Assembly (NCBI RefSeq): GCF_030272615.1 | Contig: NC_081414.1 | Location: 662,978,438-663,042,437 of the forward strand | DNA from: Cryptomeria japonica | Lineage: Eukaryota > Streptophyta > Pinopsida > Cupressales > Cupressaceae | DNA: 64,000 nt | Reading direction: 5' to 3' | Shown here: piece after piece, positions 59,601 to 64,000 of the stretch | Position numbering within the stretch: position 1 is the stretch's first letter | Layout of the letters: each line of letters begins with the position of its first letter | The notes under the pieces: model-generated | What the model was told of the DNA's origin: nothing | Database searches by the model: none | What the model saw: only the letters and a program-made list of their open reading frames with translations | Position numbers and translations under genes: made by a program

Positions 59601-59964
59601 TGTGAGAGTTGAGAAATACAACACCATAGGAGCCCAAATGATCTCTGCAAGCTGAATAAACCTATTACAAGGAGAAGCAAGGAAGCAACAAAGGAAAAAT
59701 AAATACACAAAAAATATGCTCAAAAGATGAGAGCTCAATATTCACAAAATGTATAATGTGATAATGATACAAAGAAAAGAAAATTGACCTCTAATAGGTC
59801 AATAAAACCTAAAAGGGAAAACATAGGCTTACACATAATAATAAATAAAAGAATTAATTATTATGCACCTAATGTTAGCTTAAGTGTAAAAAGAGATAAA
59901 GGGAACTTAAATAATTAAACAAATGTTATTTAATTAATCAAGTAAAGACCCGATTACTCTAACA
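59601..59964 (-). repeat. 5' LTR of Copia X (364 bp)
   Basis: On the minus strand it starts TGTTAGAGTAATCGGGTC at 59964 and ends CTCAACTCTCACA at 59601 next to the PBS. No second copy is in the window. The outer limit is inferred from the TG start. Confidence 0.65.
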
Positions 59965-60573
59965 AAGGGAATACAAAAATAGATTGGGGTTAGCAGATTA
60001 GTGATGCACTTTGTGCACAGTTGAAAGAGGTCAAAACAACATTGAAATTATACATGACCTCATACCTTGTGTATGCAGTCATCTCCATGAGGTAATATCT
60101 AGGTTTGTATACCAAGGATGATAGAAGACTAGTGCTAGTGTGGGATTACTATTATCATCTTACAATTGATTATCAAAGAAGTCACTTAGGAAGGGTTAAT
60201 GATGCCTTCTTTATTGTCTGGAACTGTATGTTTGATAAAGGATTAGAGAAGAGAAAACTTTCAAAAGCGGCGTACAACAAAGTTTCTTTCTTTGGTTGTG
60301 TATTCCTTCAATTTCCTACTTTCACAAATATCCACATAGGATGTTTTACAGGTGAACCATTCATGCTGCCAAGGTATCCTTCAGATAAAATTATCCTCAT
60401 GGAATTATGTCGACAACTGATTCATGTACATGAGAGGCAATCACATGTTGTTGGTGTAAATAAATATTCATTTTGGATATTATTACACTTTACTTAGGTT
60501 AACTTAGGATAATGCATCTCTTCATAGTTTGGATTTGAGACATTTAGGGAAGTGTGCACATAGGGATAGAGCT
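59965..60573 (+). pseudogene. Coding fragment of unknown family between two Copia LTRs
   Basis: One plus-strand frame runs from about 59980 through 60497, with stops at about 59995 and 60093. It is continuous for 130 codons from 60105. Visible segments are SDALCAQLKEVKTTLKLYMT, YTKDDRRLVLVWDYY, FFGCVFLQFPTFTNIHIGCF and MLPRYPSDKIILMELCRQLI. The composition (Cys, Trp and aromatic residues spread through, no low complexity) resembles a real globular protein rather than chance. It is cut by the X LTR on the left and the Y LTR on the right (60574). I do not recognise a retroelement domain. It may be a host gene fragment or part of an unknown transposon ORF. Confidence 0.5.
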
Positions 60574-60899
60574 TGTAGGAGAAATTACACCTTTTGTGGT
60601 CTTATTTTGCTGTTACACTCCACATTCAGTGGGTCATCCACCTCTTGTGGAATATTATATTATTTCTCCTACCTGCCCTTAGTATTTCTTACCTACCCTT
60701 GTTTCTCATTGAGCCACATGTCATAATTATGTGCTTGTACATCCATATGGCCTTGCCTATATAAGCGGGCCTATATTCATTATATTGGTTAATCCAGTTG
60801 ATCATTTGCATATTGATGAGAATATAGTTTTGTTCTTGTCATTCTATTGTCTCTCTTTTATGCTTTTCATTGTGCCCTTAATCTTGGCAAAATCCTACA
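60574..60899 (+). repeat. 5' LTR of Copia Y (326 bp)
   Basis: TGTAGGAGAAATTACACC to AAAATCCTACA, with 7-bp inverted ends TGTAGGA/TCCTACA. A TATA box (CTATATAAGC) is near 60757. The PBS follows directly. Confidence 0.82.
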
Positions 60900-60911
60900 T
60901 GGTATCAGAGC
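60900..60911 (+). other. PBS (initiator tRNA-Met) of Copia Y
   Basis: TGGTATCAGAGC directly after the LTR end. Confidence 0.93.
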
Positions 60912-62317
60912 TGTTAGGGCTTCATTGATTAGTTTTTTGGAGACATTTTGGAGGCTTCAATTTTTGGATTTGGAGATCTTCATTTTTGGGGGGCATTGTA
61001 TAGCGATTTGGACATCACGGTTGAATCCAGGAGGCCATTTCCATGAATTTCAACTATAAAGTCGACCTATTTTGGTGAGAAAATTTTTTCCCCATTTTGG
61101 CTATTATTGTATGCATTCCGAAAAAAAAGGAAAAATAAAAAAAAATCAAATTTTTTTTTTTTTTTGGGGGTCCGCAGACCCCCTCGTGCTCTCTGTACTC
61201 TATGTTGTCTGTAGGTCCGTCGCCTTCGACCGTACTCTACAGCGGCCGCCATCCCTGCCGACCCGTGCCTCCCGTCGGCCCCACCGCTTCCGCCGCTGGC
61301 CCCCTCGGCTCCCGGCCTGTTGGTAACTCCTCCGCCTGCACTGCCCAGTGCCTATGTAGTTCGTAGCGCCTGCATCGCCTAGCCACCGCCCAGCTCCCAT
61401 GCCGCCCAGCTCTGCGACGCCTCTGGGACCTTCCGGTCGTTGCCAGCTAACCCTCCTCTTGCCGACATCCACCACCTCCTCTACCATGCGGATAGACTAC
61501 CTCATCAGCAGGAAACCCGATGGACCCGCACCCACCATGTGGCAGGTGGCCACTGGCCCGCGGTCAACATCTGTACAGTCAGCTGCCACTTCAGCATGTC
61601 TGTATAGTATGGATTCCATGCAAGGGGAGATGTCATTTTTGTGACAGCCAGACAGGTGTCAAATTTAAGCCTATCATTTTCTGATGTCAGTGCCACATCA
61701 GCAGACTTTTGAAATTTTTTGACCCCCTCTTCATTGAGCTTTTCAGTTTTGCAGTTCAACTTTGAAAGGCCATATCTTTCTCATTTTTGCTCCTTTTTTG
61801 GTGCAATTTTTTTTGAAATGGGATAAAATTTCATGATCTTCATAGTGGTATGGTTATTTTTTGATTTTGGTGCATAGGTTTTTTAGAATTTTTGGATTCT
61901 CTTAGCTGTACCTGTCCAATCCTCAATTCTGCAACTTCAAAGGCCTCGTTTGAGCTCATACGACCTCCTTTTTAGGTGCCATTTTTTTTGAAAGTGCATG
62001 TTTTTTAATCTACTTTCATAATTAATGATTAGATTTCAGAGATTTTGAGTGGAAGTTTTACTTTTAGATATTGGTCTTAGTTGACCTATTAGGTACTTGT
62101 AAAGTGCTTGGATCTTAGTTTAGATCTCTTGCATTATTAGTTTGAGTCTCTCTTGGCCTTATTGAGGCAGTTGTAAAATTGAAATCAAAAGCCTACTTTG
62201 CCATTTTTTGCAAGTGGCCCATTGTATATGCACTAAGTATAAAGTGCCAAATCATCACTTTTGGGGGCGTGTCTCGTGTGATTGTGCCTCTCTTTGTGCT
62301 CTTTCATTTTTGTTGCA
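60912..62317 (+). other. Long leader of Copia Y
   Basis: No domain. A GC- and CpG-rich block (61160-61520) with proline- and arginine-rich reading frames on both strands is set in otherwise T-rich sequence. A comparable block lies in the leader of X (58950-59160). Confidence 0.5.
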
Positions 62318-63025
62318 ATGAGTCCTCATAAATTTCCACCTTTAACTCCACATAATTATGCATCATGGAAAATTAAAGTATGGAGTAAATTAATGGAAAA
62401 GGGTCTCACGCATTACATAGATAGAACAATAGCAGCACCACCTGATCCTAAGGCTAATCCTAATGCTCAGTTAGAATGGCTCACAAAGAATTGCATGGCT
62501 TTTGGAACTTTGCGCAAGTATGTATCAGATGACCTCATTTTTCACATTGAGAAGTTTACAACAATTAAAGATGCTTGGGATATGTTTCAAAAATTGTATG
62601 GCCAAGTTGATGAAATCAGAGGTTATAAGATTGACAATGAGCTCACCAACTTGGATCCCAAGAGTTTTAATACAATCCAAGATTATGTCACCAAAGCAAA
62701 TGAGCTAAGAGCAAAGCTTAAGGATTGTGGAATTGACAAAAAGGATGCTCAGTTGATATTCAACTTGTTGGACAAGCTTGCACTAGAATATGCAGCATTT
62801 GTGTCTAGCTTCCAAACTCATCGTTTGACAGTGGGGAGCTCCTATGTTATGCCTTCATTTGATGCTTTCACAAAAATGTTGATATTGGAACAATCTAAGT
62901 TGTTGAACATGGAACTTCTCAAGTCTTCAAAGTCCAAGGCTTTGGTGGCTAATCAAGGAAATCAAGGAAGTCAAGGCAAAGATTCCAACAAGAAGAAGAA
63001 GCAATCCAAGTCTAAGCCACAATAG
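62318..63025 (+). CDS. Copia Y Gag (UBN2 type)
   Basis: 235 codons open from ATG 62318: MSPHKFPPLTPHNYASWKIK starts a typical Copia gag with its N-x-W-K motif. AWDMFQKLYGQVDEIRGYKI and a Lys/Gln/Ser-rich tail follow. The stop at 63023 lies just before the zinc knuckle, where the same frame continues, so it is probably a C-to-T nonsense change (CAG to TAG) rather than the natural end. This is the cleanest gag in the window. Gag forms the particle in which reverse transcription occurs. Confidence 0.85.
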   Translation: MSPHKFPPLTPHNYASWKIKVWSKLMEKGLTHYIDRTIAAPPDPKANPNAQLEWLTKNCMAFGTLRKYVSDDLIFHIEKFTTIKDAWDMFQKLYGQVDEIRGYKIDNELTNLDPKSFNTIQDYVTKANELRAKLKDCGIDKKDAQLIFNLLDKLALEYAAFVSSFQTHRLTVGSSYVMPSFDAFTKMLILEQSKLLNMELLKSSKSKALVANQGNQGSQGKDSNKKKKQSKSKPQ

Positions 63026-64000
63026 GAAAAAGGACAATCATCCTCTCCATCACAAGGCAATTTTTCATCCTCTTCCAAGAAGGGGACACCACCTAAACCA
63101 ACTTGTGCATATTGCAAGAAGTATGGTCATGATGAGCATCGATGCCACACAAAGCAAGTTGATGAGTTAACTAATCTTCTTAAGAAAAACAACATCAACT
63201 TACCATCTGCCTACACAAAGAAGGATTCATCTCCTTCTGCTTCCTCACATTCTAAGGGAAAAGGGAAAGTATTTGTGGCTACAACAGGTTCTTCACAGCA
63301 ATGGATACTTGACTCGGGTGCTTCATATCACATGGGTTCTACAAAGGAGCAGTTTTCTTCATTGGAGCCATCTAAAGTACCTCACATTTACATAGGTGAC
63401 GATACACAAGTAGAGGTTGAAGGGAAAGGTTTAGTTGACATGGATGATGGAACATTTGAGAATGTTCTCTATGTTCCTAACTTGTCTACCAACCTTCTCT
63501 CTATCTACCAAATCACTCACTATGGAAATGGGAAAAAGGTTGAGTTTACACCAGATTCAGTTGTGGTAAAGGAACTTGATGATGATGCCTTGGTAGCAGT
63601 GGGATGAGTCAATGACAACTCAAGGCTTTATTCATTCTCCAACTTTGTGCCAAGTTCACCTTCTAGGGCCTTTCTTACTCATTCAAATTCAGAAAGTAAG
63701 CTATGGCATGAGTAGTTTGGTCACCTCAACTACTGCTATCTTCAGCAAGTCAGCACTAAAGACATCGAATCAGTTTTTCAGAGGGTGTATGTTCAGGTTG
63801 TTCCATGGGCAAGCATCTCGAAGAGAAGTTTCATAAGGGAAAAGCTTGGAGAGCTTTGGAAGTTCTTCAACTTGTTCACAACGATGTAGCAGGTCCATTT
63901 CTAGCACCTTTATTTAGTAAGGCCCGCTATGTCCTCACCTTCATTGATGACTACTCCCGCTTCACTTGGGTCTACTTTCTTATTCATAAGAGTGAATTAT
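63026..64000 (+). pseudogene. Copia Y Pol N-terminal part: knuckle, protease, integrase start
   Basis: It continues the gag frame. A CCHC knuckle CAYCKKYGHDEHRC (about 63107-63148), protease WILDSGASYHMG (63302-63337), GDDTQVEVEGKGLVD and the strand VLYVPNLSTNLLSI are in one frame to 63607. After a stop there, the pre-integrase motif LWHE followed by FGHLNYCYLQQVS (about 63693-63750) has one stop within it and then frame changes. The window ends in the integrase core (FIDDYSRFTWVYFL-like, about 63935-63980, other frame). Confidence 0.82.

Larger units (their letters stand above)
60574..64000 (+). mobile_element. Ty1/Copia retrotransposon Y, truncated by the window end
   Basis: LTR, initiator-Met PBS, a 1.4-kb leader, gag, zinc knuckle, protease and the start of integrase, all plus strand. 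It lies head-to-head with Copia X across the 0.6-kb fragment 59965-60573, and its gag and leader layout (including a GC-rich block) resembles that of X. Confidence 0.9.

Noticed and set aside
1-64000. tRNA genes, suggested by many TGGTATCAGAGC matches
   Set aside because: All are primer binding sites beside LTRs, not tRNA genes; no cloverleaf was found.

Overview
The window is plant nuclear DNA made almost wholly of nested retrotransposons. The evidence is plant-type Copia and Gypsy LTR elements primed by initiator tRNA-Met, plant L1-type LINEs with an RNase H domain, a plant mobile domain (PMD) gene, plant-style splice sites, and AT-rich spacers full of microsatellites. The element density and long LTRs suit a very large genome such as a gymnosperm; that placement is inference. 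I found no intact host gene, rRNA, tRNA or CRISPR array. Most coding regions are decayed, mainly by stops at Gln, Arg and Trp codons.

Left third (1-21.8 kb): a Gypsy LTR fragment (1-849), then an 18.6-kb minus-strand Tat-like Gypsy element (1360-19975) with two LTRs, a polypurine tract (PPT) and a candidate primer site (PBS). It has gag and protease but no recognisable reverse transcriptase (RT) or integrase. Beside its 3' LTR it carries an antisense, intron-containing PMD gene with its own TATA box. A nearly complete minus-strand Copia (9484-16150) is inserted in its gag with a perfect 5-bp target site duplication (TSD). More Gypsy LTR pieces follow (20.6-23.8 kb), then AT-rich DNA without genes.

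Middle (28-42.3 kb): a 5'-truncated LINE (27981-32948) with endonuclease, RT and RNase H remnants. It is interrupted by a 196-bp LINE tail with a 17-bp TSD. A second LINE tail (34058-34248) and a third LINE copy (36835-39510, 16-bp TSD) follow; the third has an extra ORF downstream of RNase H. All four LINE 3' ends carry the same stem-loop before poly(A). A ~30-bp minisatellite lies on both sides of a microsatellite cluster. At 39962-42045 is an unrecognised multi-exon gene on the minus strand; its five resolved introns all fall between codons.

Right third (42.3-64 kb): a Gypsy 5' LTR and gag start (42312-46073), broken by a Copia LTR (W). W is itself split by a non-autonomous LTR element (46108-52771). 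That element has a coiled-coil, multi-zinc-knuckle gag and a ~3.4-kb second ORF that is not polymerase; it is the strongest candidate for something undescribed. Next is a degraded minus-strand Copia body (X) whose two ends do not match, then a 0.6-kb coding fragment of unknown origin, then a plus-strand Copia (Y) that leaves the window in integrase.
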